Both the position numbers and the translations under genes were made by a program. Source: Kalaharituber pfeilii (taxonomy: Eukaryota; Ascomycota; Pezizomycetes; Pezizales; Pezizaceae). From it: a DNA stretch of 64,000 bases. The stretch lies in contig WHUZ01000092.1 in the NCBI GenBank assembly GCA_015179045.1, positions 62,001 to 126,000 on the forward strand, read 5' to 3'. This document shows positions 21,765 to 31,140 of the stretch, piece after piece (position 1 is the stretch's first letter; every line of letters starts with the position of its first letter). The notes below the pieces were generated by a model, which searched no databases, was not told the DNA's origin, and saw only the letters and a list, made by a program, of their open reading frames with translations.

Positions 21765-21793
<29 letters not shown>
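21722..21793 (+). mobile_element. 72-bp family-B tail insertion
   Basis: Consists of CCTGCCATGGCGAACAGC, ATGCGGGGTCATGTG and about 29 A, between two copies of GACTTCAG (21714-21721, 21794-21801). A retroposed LINE 3' end without any body. Confidence 0.85.
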
Positions 21794-21795
<2 letters not shown>

Positions 21796-21923
21796 CTTCA
21801 GCACAACTAGAAACGTTTCCAGACCAATTCACGAACACCGCCAGCTCGCTGTCTGTACCTGCGAATTCAGTCAATAACGAGTGCAATGGGAGTTTGAAGC
21901 TGCAATAGGAGTTGCAAGAGAAG

Positions 21924-21965
<42 letters not shown>

Positions 21966-22040
21966 TTTCACGTAACCCCGCTTGCAGCTGTTCGCCATGG
22001 CAAGGCCCCTAGACCGAAGTCCTTATGGCCCGGAGACAGG

Positions 22041-22072
22041 TAGTCTCATACCAGGGGCTTGGCATGAGACTA
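22041..22072. mobile_element. 32-bp micro-element with 9-bp target duplication
   Basis: Begins TAGTCTCAT and ends ATGAGACTA, flanked by GGAGACAGG on both sides (22032-22040, 22073-22081). Related copies at 47975-47990 and 58750-58765 show the same site without the insert, so the insertion is proven by comparison. It looks like two transposon ends fused with almost no interior. Confidence 0.8.
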
Positions 22073-22298
22073 GGAGACAGGCACCTGTGCAACTACCTAC
22101 ACAATCGTCCCCTGTACAAGCACACAACAAAACTACGACTTCGGTGATGCAGAGGAAACACAAAGCAAATGCCAATCCTCCAAGAGAACAATCAAGCACA
22201 AACACCCAAATATCCCCCCAGAAAATCAAGCAGTCATGTGCATCTCCTCTACATCCCTCCCCTTCCCCTTTCTGTCCATTTTTGTATTTCTATCCCAG

Positions 22299-22715
22299 TC
22301 ATACAGGCACGAATCGTACCACTTGCCTGACACTTACCTTCGCTGGTGTTTGGCTATCCGATTCCACCTCCCCCTCCAGGTTGATAACAACCGAGCTAGC
22401 CTTCTTTTCCTCCCTCCTCTCTTTCTTCACCAACCATCTTGCCGCAACAATCTTTCCCATCCATAGGTTCGCATTCTCCATCCAATCTCTTACTTTCCCG
22501 AGTTTCTTTGTCACCGCAATTCCATGTACTATGATCGCATGACTGGATTGCGGGAATGTCCTTTCCTTGGGGATTGGCTTCGGAGATGGTGTTGGAGATG
22601 GTGTTGAAGATGGTTTCTTAGACATTTTCTGCTTGGGGGGACTGGCACTCTGTCCTCCTTTCACTTTCTTGAACTGGAAAGCAGTGGACTTTGTTTCGGC
22701 TTTTGGGTGGTGCAA
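22299..22715 (-). pseudogene. LINE family-B ORF1 fragment
   Basis: Proline/serine-rich linker, then the conserved block IIVHGIAVTKKLGKVRDWME and ARWLVKKERREEKKASSVV shared by all ORF1 copies here. The frame shifts near the end of the block (compare GRWLHSELYEWNR at 46.8 kb), so the C-terminus is scrambled. The region upstream continues beyond the nested insertion at 24037-24073. Likely a nucleic-acid-binding LINE gag. Confidence 0.75.
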
Positions 22716-22722
22716 CCGGAGG

Positions 22723-22724
<2 letters not shown>

Positions 22725-22767
<43 letters not shown>

Positions 22768-24036
22768 TTCATTAATCGCATGCCGCCCTAAGGGCTATGG
22801 CGATGTATATAAGATAACTAGGAAAAGGAAAAAAGCACTAAGTACATGGTGTTTGGGCCGGGATCCCGAGCCTATCTATTTGGCTCGTATTTCTCCGATC
22901 TCAGCCACTTTCCCCCAAGCCTGACTCTCCCAATCTCCACCCTTGCCTTCGTGTATAACACTATCGAGCTTGCCTTTTTCCCCTCCTCTTCAAGTGTCGT
23001 CTTCCTTCGCAGCCATCTGATGCCCGTGGTCATCTTTCCTAACTCTTTGTTGTCTTCCTCCAGCCACTCCCTGACCTTCTCCAGATCCTTCCTGAGGGCA
23101 ACGCCATGTATGACGATACCTTGTGTGGTTCGGAGGGGGGGCCGGCTGGTGCGTTGTGTTTTGGTCTGATTCCGGGGGCGGGATGGTGCGGGGGCGGGTG
23201 TCGAGTCCGGGGTCGGTGCGGGGGTCGGTGTTGGTGTTTCGGGGGCTGGAGCAGCCGCCTGTTCTTCGACCGGGACAGAGGGGTTCTTTCTCGTTCTCTT
23301 TGTCCTCTTCCTCTCCGGAGATGTGGTCTTTCGGGTCGAAGTCGTTGGTGTTGCCTTCTCGGGGATGGGCTCCTCCGAGAGTAGCTCGTAGGTGTGGAAG
23401 CTTGGGGCTTCTGGTGTTGCCTCCTTCGGTGGTGTGTCCAAACACGTGATGGGGCTGAGCCCCAGGGTCTGTGGCGGTGCTGGAGGGAATTGGTCCGGTT
23501 GCAGCGCTTGTATTTCTTCCACTTCTACTGTGTTGTCTGCGAACTGTATGTACAGTTTCGCTCCGGGTTTCGGTGTGTTTTTGTCTCCGGATCTTTCCTT
23601 CCACATAGCTTCGAGTATGTCGTACCATCCGATGCCTGCATCTTGCAGTCTCCCCCATACGTTTCTCTGAGGAGTGTCGGTCGGGGGTGACGGCGAGGGG
23701 GCGAGGGCGGGGACCGCGGCGAGAGCGGGGGCGGGCGCGGGTCTCTTGGTCTTCTTGTCTTTTGGCATTTTGTCGTTTGGTCGGAAGCTATTGGAGCTTG
23801 GCACCGCGTTGGGTGGCAACGATGGTGTGGCAACGGAGGTGGTGAGCTGAAGAATCCTCAAAATTTCACCCCTCGGGGGAAATTCGTAACGCCGGGTATT
23901 TGAGAATGAAAATTGGATCAAAAGACTCAGCTCGCTGAGCGCTTTCGATCTATGTAGGTTTCAGCGGGGGGGACGTTGTGGTTATGGAGTCGCTTCCAAA
24001 CGCTCGTCCTGAGGTGGTTGTTGTCGGTGTTTCTCG
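22725..24036 (-). mobile_element. Full-length family-A ORF1-only LINE derivative
   Basis: A 1312-bp insertion with a 13-bp target duplication GCAACCGGAGGTC (22712-22724, 24037-24049). On the minus strand: a 5' untranslated region shared with the family-B copy at 46.6 kb (around CCTACATAGATCGAAAG), one ORF, a short 3' region, the family-A hairpin (ATCGCCATAGCCC) and poly(A) of about 41. There is no ORF2. It sits inside a family-B ORF1-only copy, so it is the younger of the two. Confidence 0.85.
22872..23768 (-). CDS. ORF1 (gag-like) of the family-A ORF1-only element
   Basis: 298 residues from the ATG at 23768 (MPKDKKTKRP); upstream in-frame codons lack an ATG. A basic N-terminus and a Pro/Ala/Thr-rich linker (about 130-205) precede the conserved C-terminal block IVIHGVALRKDLEKVREWLE, then GIRWLRRKTTLEEEGKKASS and VRLGGKWLRSEKYEPNR. 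That block is shared by seven copies in the window and resembles the RRM-like region of fungal Tad1-type LINE gag proteins (HGVPT-like motif). The frame is intact. It probably binds element RNA and chaperones reverse transcription supplied in trans. Confidence 0.8.
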   Translation of the reverse strand: MPKDKKTKRPAPAPALAAVPALAPSPSPPTDTPQRNVWGRLQDAGIGWYDILEAMWKERSGDKNTPKPGAKLYIQFADNTVEVEEIQALQPDQFPPAPPQTLGLSPITCLDTPPKEATPEAPSFHTYELLSEEPIPEKATPTTSTRKTTSPERKRTKRTRKNPSVPVEEQAAAPAPETPTPTPAPTPDSTPAPAPSRPRNQTKTQRTSRPPLRTTQGIVIHGVALRKDLEKVREWLEEDNKELGKMTTGIRWLRRKTTLEEEGKKASSIVLYTKARVEIGRVRLGGKWLRSEKYEPNR

Positions 24037-24049
24037 GCAACCGGAGGTC

Positions 24050-24731
24050 GGTCAGAATTGTTCCCTTCCGGGGGAGAAGTGTCAGATGATGATGCTCATA
24101 GTAATATTCATGTCAGTTAAGAAATGATCTACTGTAAATCGGCAACATCTCCACTCATGTATCTAATTATTCATCTTGGCTCTTTTATCCTTGTAAATTG
24201 ATCAGTGGCCCGCTTTAGTGATGAGTAGCCCAGTTACTGACTGGCACGGGCCAATGGGCAGACCGGGCCACTCATGACTGGTCCGGGCCAGTCATGAGTG
24301 GCCTGGATAAGATGGCTGGCCCCGAACAATCACCCAGATGCCCAAGTTACCTTCTCAAACATCAAGTGGGATGATCTCGACTCAACCTACTAAACTAAAT
24401 GGTAGTCTTATGTTGATGAATAGGAATGCGGTGGAAAATATGAAGTACCTTGGGGATTACTAGTTGCTATTTCGATAGATGCGGGAAAGGAATATGGATT
24501 CTGTAGATATTGGCATAGGGTAGTTTACGGTAGATTTTCTTTTTCATCTTTAGCATGAGTATATCTGGGAACGTAAGTGACAGCAAGGGAATCACAGAAT
24601 TCGGGGTAATGAAATCGCCTTTGTCCAATTGGGCTTTGTTTGTATTTGTATTTTGTTCCTACTGTTTCATGCTCAGCGCAACAGGTGTCGTCGGTTGGGC
24701 AATGTTAGGTAGCTTTAAAGAGATATGAATA
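24050..24731. other. Non-coding stretch with a strong hairpin
   Basis: No gene. The 16-bp perfect hairpin at 24266-24303 is its only notable structure. Confidence 0.45.
24266..24303. repeat. Perfect 16-bp hairpin
   Basis: GGCCACTCATGACTGG (24266-24281), a 6-nt loop, then its exact reverse complement (24288-24303). Nearby bases carry diverged relatives of the same words (CCCGCTTTAGTGATGAGTAG). Function unknown. Confidence 0.85.
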
Positions 24732-25576
24732 CTGTAGTTCACCACTTTCCCGGACACACCACTTTCCCGGACACATTTACCACCAAAACTGCGCAACTTT
24801 CGCACTCAATATCTCAACAACCATAACAGCATTTGTGAATGCGCTTTGTATAGCTATTAGACAAACTGTAATTCTTGCTATCTAGCACTTTTTCTTCATC
24901 AAAAATTGTGGGTGCAAAGGGATTATGGCTTGTCGCATTTTTGTTGGAAGGCTTGGCATTTATTTGTATGGGATCTCCATACAAAACGTTCATAAGACTT
25001 GAATATAGTCCTACTCTTCAACGCTAATTACAATAGCTATGATAGTATATGTCCAGAATCACCTGAAGAGTTATAGTAAGGTGCTGCATTTAGTTTACTT
25101 TCATTTGTTGAATTGTAGAGTTGGTGTACAACTATCTAGTTTCTCATACAAATGGTTTCTATGGGAAATATGAATATTGTGAATGATTTCACAACCACTA
25201 CAGGTATTACCTAACTACGTTGCTCATAGTTTCCAACTGAGTGATCCTATTGAATGTGAGTGTCTGAGTTTTTTTCATGAATTGATTGCATGTGTAGCAT
25301 GCAGAATTCGGGGGCGGTGACATTTGTATGGAGATCCCATACAAATAAATGCCAAGCCTTCCAACAAAAATGCGACAAGCCATAATCCCTTTGCACCCAC
25401 AATTTTTGATGAAGAAAAAGTGCTAGATAGCAAGAATTACAGTTTGTCTAATAGCTATACAAAGCGCATTCACAAATGCTGTTATGGTTGTTGAGATATT
25501 GAGTGCGAAAGTTGCGCAGTTTTGGTGGTAAATGTGTCCGGGAAAGTGGTGTGTCCGGGAAAGTGGTGAACTACAG
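24732..25576. mobile_element. 845-bp foldback MITE, 254-bp inverted repeats
   Basis: CTGTAGTTCACC...GGTGAACTACAG bounded by TA on each side (24730-24731, 25577-25578). The arms 24732-24985 and 25323-25576 are nearly perfect inverted repeats. Near each end CACTTTCCCGGACA occurs twice in tandem, a plausible transposase-binding site. The 337-bp centre has no coding sequence. The TA duplication fits Tc1/mariner/pogo. Confidence 0.9.
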
Positions 25577-25705
25577 TACATGTGATTTCAGCCTATCCTT
25601 CTGTCTGGTTAAGCGGCACTGGATGTCACAAGGGCTTGATATTTTCAAACGGTCGTTTTATGGTAATCACCTTCGCGTTCCACATGAGTGTAGGTTTTGA
25701 GCTCT

Positions 25706-25759
25706 TCTTTTTTTTTTTGGTCATGTAACATCGCATACAGACTACCAGCCTATGACAGG
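25706..25759 (-). repeat. LINE family-C tail
   Basis: On the minus strand: CCTGTCATAGGCTGGTAGTC, TGTATGCGATGTTACATGA, then poly(A). The same layout is seen at 53666-53738. Confidence 0.55.
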
Positions 25760-25762
25760 TAC

Positions 25763-25787
25763 GCGATAAATGAAATAAACAAAAAAA
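25763..25787 (+). mobile_element. 25-bp retro-insertion (LINE tail end only)
   Basis: GCGATAAATGAAATAAAC plus A residues between two copies of ATGACAGGTAC (25752-25762, 25788-25798). It matches only the last bases of a family-A tail. Confidence 0.65.
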
Positions 25788-26107
25788 ATGACAGGTACCC
25801 ACATCCTCAGGTTCGCAAAATTTGAATTTTTCGAGTTTAATGCCTCCTGCCTAGGCGAACTCCGCGAGCTGGAGGTTCGTTCATGCCGGATGGATACCCG
25901 CATATGCACAAGCTTAGAATGCATATAAGTCTAAGAACTCCGCCAAATCTTGGTCCCTGTTCAAGACGATTGAAAGCGCTGGTAAGTTTAGGCACTAGGA
26001 CGTGCATCTTCCAAAGACAGCCACGCACGTGGAACTTGAACTTTCATTAACTTCAACCATGCTTAATTCTTTGGTATTAAGCTTCTTTTTTTCTTTTATG
26101 TGGTTCA

Positions 26108-26434
26108 TTACTTGTATGCAGCACCACAGTGTAGATCCGTGATCATGCCAAGGATATAACTAGTACTACGCTCACATCCCTTTTCCTTACACTTCTTCGC
26201 GCCTCCTTTTACATCCATGTATCCTGTGGGGTAGGCAGCCATTCGACAGCTCTCGTCACGTCCAGCAGGCCAGCATACGAGTTCCGAACAAGAATTAAAA
26301 ACAAAACAGAAAGCAAAGAAAATTGTATGCGCGTCTCTGTCGACTGCACTTGAACGCGAGCTGAAGACGCACAATCTGGATGAGGTGTCCTGTAGCTGCA
26401 GAAGGGTTTGATGTGTCCATTTAAACATGGTCAT
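26108..26434 (-). CDS. Possible small cysteine-rich protein
   Basis: 108 codons. The C-terminal half is cysteine-rich (about nine Cys in all, e.g. CWPAGRDESC, KKCKEKGC, LHCGAAYK) after a hydrophobic stretch FFAFCFVF. A secreted small protein with an unrecognised upstream exon is possible, but no ATG sits just before the hydrophobic part and no family is recognised. Confidence 0.25.
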   Translation of the reverse strand: MTMFKWTHQTLLQLQDTSSRLCVFSSRSSAVDRDAHTIFFAFCFVFNSCSELVCWPAGRDESCRMAAYPTGYMDVKGGAKKCKEKGCERSTSYILGMITDLHCGAAYK

Positions 26435-27428
26435 GATATACTGTACTGTAAGTACACGTCATCTAGACTGCGCACTCAGCGCATATTTGCGGTACACCAG
26501 TATGACTCAAACAAGGGAACAAGCCATCCTGATATCGATGTAAGCAAAACCTTGCTTACACAATGCGGCTCCAGCTTAACCAGATTCGGAAACCGGCGAG
26601 CGAGAAAGCTTTGATATGGAAGTCGATCGCGGTAGATTTTTCATATCCTTGTACCTAAACATTTCATAAAGTGTAGAGAAGTTTATCTGCTAAAAACCTT
26701 GGGGCAGGGGAGTAGTAGATCTTGACGACGGGTGGCTTTTCCGTGAATGGTTGAGTGGCCAGTATCCGGATACATGTATATGGAGAATGCCTAAATATTT
26801 TTTTTTTTTTTTTTTTTTAATTTCACATAACCCCGCTTGCAGCTGTTCGCCATGGCAGGGTAATGCCTAAATATGATACTCAGTCATCATTCGCCTCACC
26901 TCCATAGGCCCGAAAATTCCAAACATGTAAGGCCTTCTGCAGTCCATGTGAGAAATGCAGCTGCTAGGACGGTCAATTGGTGAAAGAGCACCGGGCATAC
27001 TTGGACAATGCACGTTCATTCAGATCGACAATGTCACACAGAGAGGCCATGAACTGGTCCTGTGAGTCATAACAATAACTACAGCGATCAGAAGCTGACT
27101 TCGTGTGTCGTGCGTGTGCGAAAACAATTGCGGTTGGCGTTTGATAATCGGTGATTGTAGTGGGATTGCAGTGGATGGCTCCTCCTTGTTGTCACGAATC
27201 CTGCTGAAGCAATTAGGTGTCGAGCATGAATTAAGTGAGGATTGCTTACCGACCGGCAACCGAAAATTACAAGTTCGACCAATGGTTCCTTAAGTCTTTC
27301 TCATGGCTTGGAGGCTTCAAAAAGAGAGTGGGGTAACAGCAGGGAAAGGTGGGGTATAGACTAGGTCGTCCGAAGATATCCAGAATCCTTTCTGGCACCT
27401 GAACGTGCAACTTCAGGCCTAACATTCC
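26435..27428. other. Intergenic stretch
   Basis: No gene supported. Contains the 63-bp family-B insertion and the upstream region of the vWFA gene. Confidence 0.4.
26799..26861 (-). mobile_element. 63-bp family-B tail insertion
   Basis: A T-run, then TTTCACATAACCCCGCTTGC and GCCATGGCAGG (reverse of the B tail), between two copies of AATGCCTAAATAT (26786-26798, 26862-26874). Confidence 0.85.
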
Positions 27429-27435
27429 TATATAA
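27429..27435 (+). promoter_or_regulatory. TATA box of the vWFA gene
   Basis: TATATAA, 78 bp upstream of the ATG, followed by a pyrimidine-rich leader (CACCATCTTCACCAC). Confidence 0.5.
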
Positions 27436-27512
27436 TCACCATCTTCACCACAAGAGGCAAATCTTCTCGTTCAGGTGTCACCTTTAGCGGTCGTTTCTCC
27501 CGATCTTCCAAC

Positions 27513-30008
27513 ATGCCAGATTACGGCGTTGCTTTCGGAGCAGTTGTCGGCCTTGGCCGCACCATACCAACAATTTCACTTCCCATAGCTTTCGAAGATG
27601 GTAGACACCATATCAACACCCTTCGATATAACGCCAAATTATTTGCGTCCTTCTATCTGCCTACAATCTTGCTGCTGCTAGCGAGTGGGGTCTCCGGACC
27701 AATAACAAAGAACCCAACTCCGGAATTTCCCTGCGAGGTGCAAGTGAAGCCAGTGATTCTTGTACCGGAACCGCCGCCAGGCACTCATGGTCATCGTGAC
27801 GAGCAGGCAATCAGCGTTGCAAATAATGACGCAGCAGGGGTAGAAATGAGAGTGATGGTGAACGATAAGAAAAATGATGCTGGCCTCTCCACTGCAAAGG
27901 ATCCTGATACCGATCGATATCGTGCGGAGCTGTTTGTGCTGGTGCTTTTACTCGTGATACTGTTTTATCTGGTAGGATTCCCAACTATGTTATTGGAAGT
28001 CCGTCTAGCTACCGGCCCTTCTGTTGCTCACTAACGAGTCTCGATCACCTCGTAGGTCGGTTATTGCTATCGCATGTGGCAGAATGAGGTAAAGGAAAAC
28101 GAATCAAAGCCATACACCTCCTCTGACCCTGTGAAGCCTTACAAAGACTCAGCGTCACCGTTAGCGCCAACAGAAGGCAAAGACGTTGGAGAGTCTGCAG
28201 GGTCAACGCATACACCAGGGAACCGGAGCACCGAAGCGCGTGCCTTCCGCGCTAGGCAAGACCGCTATGTTCGACCTTCGGCTGTGGACGGGTGGAAAGA
28301 ATTCATTGTGGTGAGTTCTCGAGTTCCTCTCTTCGTTGAGCACGGATCGGTATCAGAAGTCGTCGATATGAAAACTAATACAGCTCGGTCAATGTTAGGA
28401 GCACTGTGGCAAACAGGATTTTGAGGAGAGTCTCAAGCAGTTTGTCATCCGCCAGAACCTAACAAGTTTCCACGCTTTGAGTGTAGTTCAATCACAAAAC
28501 GTGGATGATATAACCACTGGGGTTGGCAATGCTGGTGTGTCGTTAATTGAACGAGCTGCCGAAAGTGCAGCAAAGAGGATCAACAACGACTCTAAGGCCG
28601 ATGAGGTCCGGAACAACTGTGAAGTGATCCAGAGCGGCTCTAAGCCCGTTGAGGTTCCGAACGAGTCTGAGCCCGTTGATCCAAACAAAAGGCGCTCGGG
28701 CGATTATTCTCCCAGCAATACAAGCATCAGATGTAGGGATAGTTTTGAGAGCATCCAAACCACCAACAAAGGCAAAGGTACGAGTAAGGGTCAGAGCCAA
28801 GGTGACCGCAAGGTTAAGAATAAGGCCGACAAGAGCACCGATAACGGCCAGCGCGCGGAAAAGCCAATGTCAACAGCGGAACTCGTGGAGACTTGCCAGT
28901 TGTGCCATCACATATCGAAGCTTTCACTGTTCCAGATGGTACTTCTGATTGACGACAGCGGCTCAATGCTCTGGAGCCTGAGACAAGGCCACGAGAACCC
29001 AAAACGCAAAGAGTACCTGAAAGCAACTATTCAGCGAATAGTGGAAGTCGCCACATGCTTATCGAATTCGCGAGGCCCTGCCGTAAGATTCTTCAACTAT
29101 CCCCAGGACAAGGAGTACCGACATAAGAAGGCAAAGTTTTCAGAAACGGATGGGAGCATGGACGAGCTGAACGTGAATAATCTAGCAAGGTTGTTAAAGA
29201 ATAATAAATTCCGCGGCTCGTCATTCTTGAGTGAGGTTTTGAGAGAGAAAGTGCTGGAACCATTTGTCTTTGAGAAAGTGCGGAATCGCTCGTTAGACAA
29301 ACCTATTTTGATCAGCATTATTACTGATGGAGCGGTATGTTCGCCTGAGTTAATATGCTATTGCAGGAGGCTAACATGATTACATTTTTTTGCAGCCTGA
29401 AGTAAGGAATGGACCGGAAGAGGCGGGAAAAAACAGCACTGGCCAAGCAACGAAGAACCTCATAGATGCTATTTCAGACTGTAAAAAAATGCTCACAAGT
29501 GCGGGATACCCTGAATCAGGTAAGTTTCTGCGTGCGCAGGAGCCCCCTTCCTTGCCTTAGTCTGGGTCCTGATTATGGTTCGAATTGCACAGCCGTGGCT
29601 TTTCACATTGTGCAAATTGGAGATGACCCGCAAGCGGACGAGTTCTTGGCTACGTTGACAAATGAGATTGGAACCTCGATGTTCGTTAGCTGGGGTACGT
29701 ATAAAATCTCTGTGGACACACTGCAGCCCCGACTCCCGATGCAGTGGAGGCAACTGAGATACTGATATAACCACCCGCCCCACAGAGCGTCTCGGAGTCG
29801 ATGTGGTCAACCCCCCAACTAGTACAGAATTCGATGTTGAGCGAGAGTTGTGGGTGAGCAATACCCTTGCTGATTCCTCAATTCAGCATGATTGCGGAAA
29901 CTGACCGACCGTGATCTTGATATGCAGTGGGCAGAGACATTGGCTACCGCCATCGACCCACTACCAGCAACGAGTCCGGAAGTGCCAGGGTCATCTACCG
30001 AAACTTAA
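27513..30008 (+). CDS. Membrane-anchored von Willebrand factor A protein (7 exons)
   Basis: Exons 27513-27971, 28056-28310, 28399-29334, 29396-29519, 29593-29694, 29786-29853 and 29928-30008 join in frame (674 residues). Introns are 84, 88, 61, 73, 91 and 74 bp with GT/AG ends and CTAAC-like branches. Two hydrophobic spans are seen, at 44-62 (FASFYLPTILLLLASG) and about 139-160 (VLVLLLVILFYLVGY). A charged low-complexity linker precedes a vWFA domain (about 415-640) with MIDAS DDSGSM near 423, a later ITDG, and the typical FHIVQIGDDPQADEFL and FDVERELW ends. vWFA domains bind proteins through a metal ion. With two spans the domain would lie on the same side as the N-terminus; the likely cytosolic placement is inference. 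The target is unknown. Confidence 0.82.
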
Positions 30009-31138
30009 TCCCATGTATCATTGTATATAGTCAATAGGGGTGGATTGATGTTTGCTGGGTTTTTCATTTCCGTCGTTTGATGGTTTTTGTAAATTGGTTA
30101 TTGCTACCGGCGTTTTGACTGGCGTTTCTATTCTTTGTTTTTATTTCGTTCTTTCTTTCTTTCCTTCTTTCCTTCTTTCTTTCTTCTTTCTTTCTTCATG
30201 TATTTTGTAGTATATTTATTTTTTTTATGCTTCTGTATTTACCCGCAAAATTGGGAATCATTGTTGTTCCGATTTTTACATTGTTTCTTCTGGTTCCGAG
30301 ATTCCAGGATTAGTCTCTTTACATGTGGATGACAAGTGGTTTGTATTGTTGAAGCTTCCTTTACTTACATGCAAGGCAATTTTGTCTGTTGGTCTAGTGT
30401 TTATTTGGCGTGAAGGCTGTCGACGTCTTGTAACTTGTTGGGCACCCAAGTGGTATACCGAAGAAAACCATCTACTGCACCTACTAAATTTCAACCTGGC
30501 GAAATACTTGAAATCGAATGAATAAAGGGGGGGGAAGAAAAAATAAGAGCAGAGCATAGGGTATTTTGTTTCCTGTGTCTGGCAATCCTGTCATAAGAAA
30601 CTTCCACTCCGTGAGGCTTCTGGTCCCCTATTCTCATTACCATCTGTTACTTATGCATGAAGCATGTGATTAAGGGACCGGTGGCAACTACTCTTACCAC
30701 ACTTCCAGGACTTTCCTTCCCTGGTTCATTGGTCGTTTTCTCCTGTTAAAACCAGTCTGACGGGCGGGCGTGGTGGGGGTGGTTATGGTAGTGTATCGGC
30801 AGTTTGACGTTGTTGGTGGTGCGAGTGGTGGAGTTTACCTGATTGCCAGAATTCCATGAGTTCGCGCCAGTTCGAATTCCGGTTGGTATGAGGAACTTGC
30901 GAATCTTTAATAATAAAGTGAGCTCTCTGCTTCTAGCATTTAGCAGCTAGCGGGTCGCAACATGCCACTAGTTAGTTTCGTTGACCGGAGACTAGCTTCA
31001 GCCAGCAAAAAAGAGCAAGCAAAAGGCGTGAAGATATGAAGAATGGATATATATGAAACAGTTCAATTCACTGCCAAGCGAAAAACACCGCCAAACGACC
31101 CCACTTTCTCACCAAACTGACCGCTCGCTACTGTTAGC
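30009..31138. other. Intergenic stretch with a pyrimidine tract
   Basis: No gene supported. Terminator and downstream region of the vWFA gene, then ordinary sequence up to the pogo element. Confidence 0.4.
30126..30225 (+). repeat. TTTC/CTTT-rich microsatellite
   Basis: About 100 bp of nearly pure pyrimidine, mostly TTTC units with interruptions. Confidence 0.85.
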
Positions 31139-31140
31139 TA

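Larger units (their letters stand above)
21925..24073 (-). mobile_element. Family-B ORF1-only LINE derivative, split by a family-A copy
   Basis: Read on the minus strand: an ORF1 fragment begins near 24073, is interrupted by the nested element 22725-24036, resumes at 22711 and is followed by a 3' untranslated region and the family-B tail ending in T/A runs near 21925-21965. The 3' region matches the copies at 46594-48075 and 58548-58843. A short GAGAAG repeat flanks both outer ends (21918-21923, 24074-24079), a weak target duplication. The 5' end is truncated. Confidence 0.7.
25577..26107. other. Intergenic stretch with LINE-tail scraps
   Basis: Contains the family-C tail and the 25-bp insertion listed next; otherwise no gene seen. 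Confidence 0.4.

Noticed and set aside
22990..23658. 222-codon alternative frame on the minus strand
   Set aside because: It overlaps the ORF1 frame, whose conserved block is shared by other copies; low-complexity Pro/Arg composition explains its openness.
27020..27293. Overlapping small frames upstream of the vWFA gene
   Set aside because: Both strands are open over the same 250 bp with no motif or splice support.
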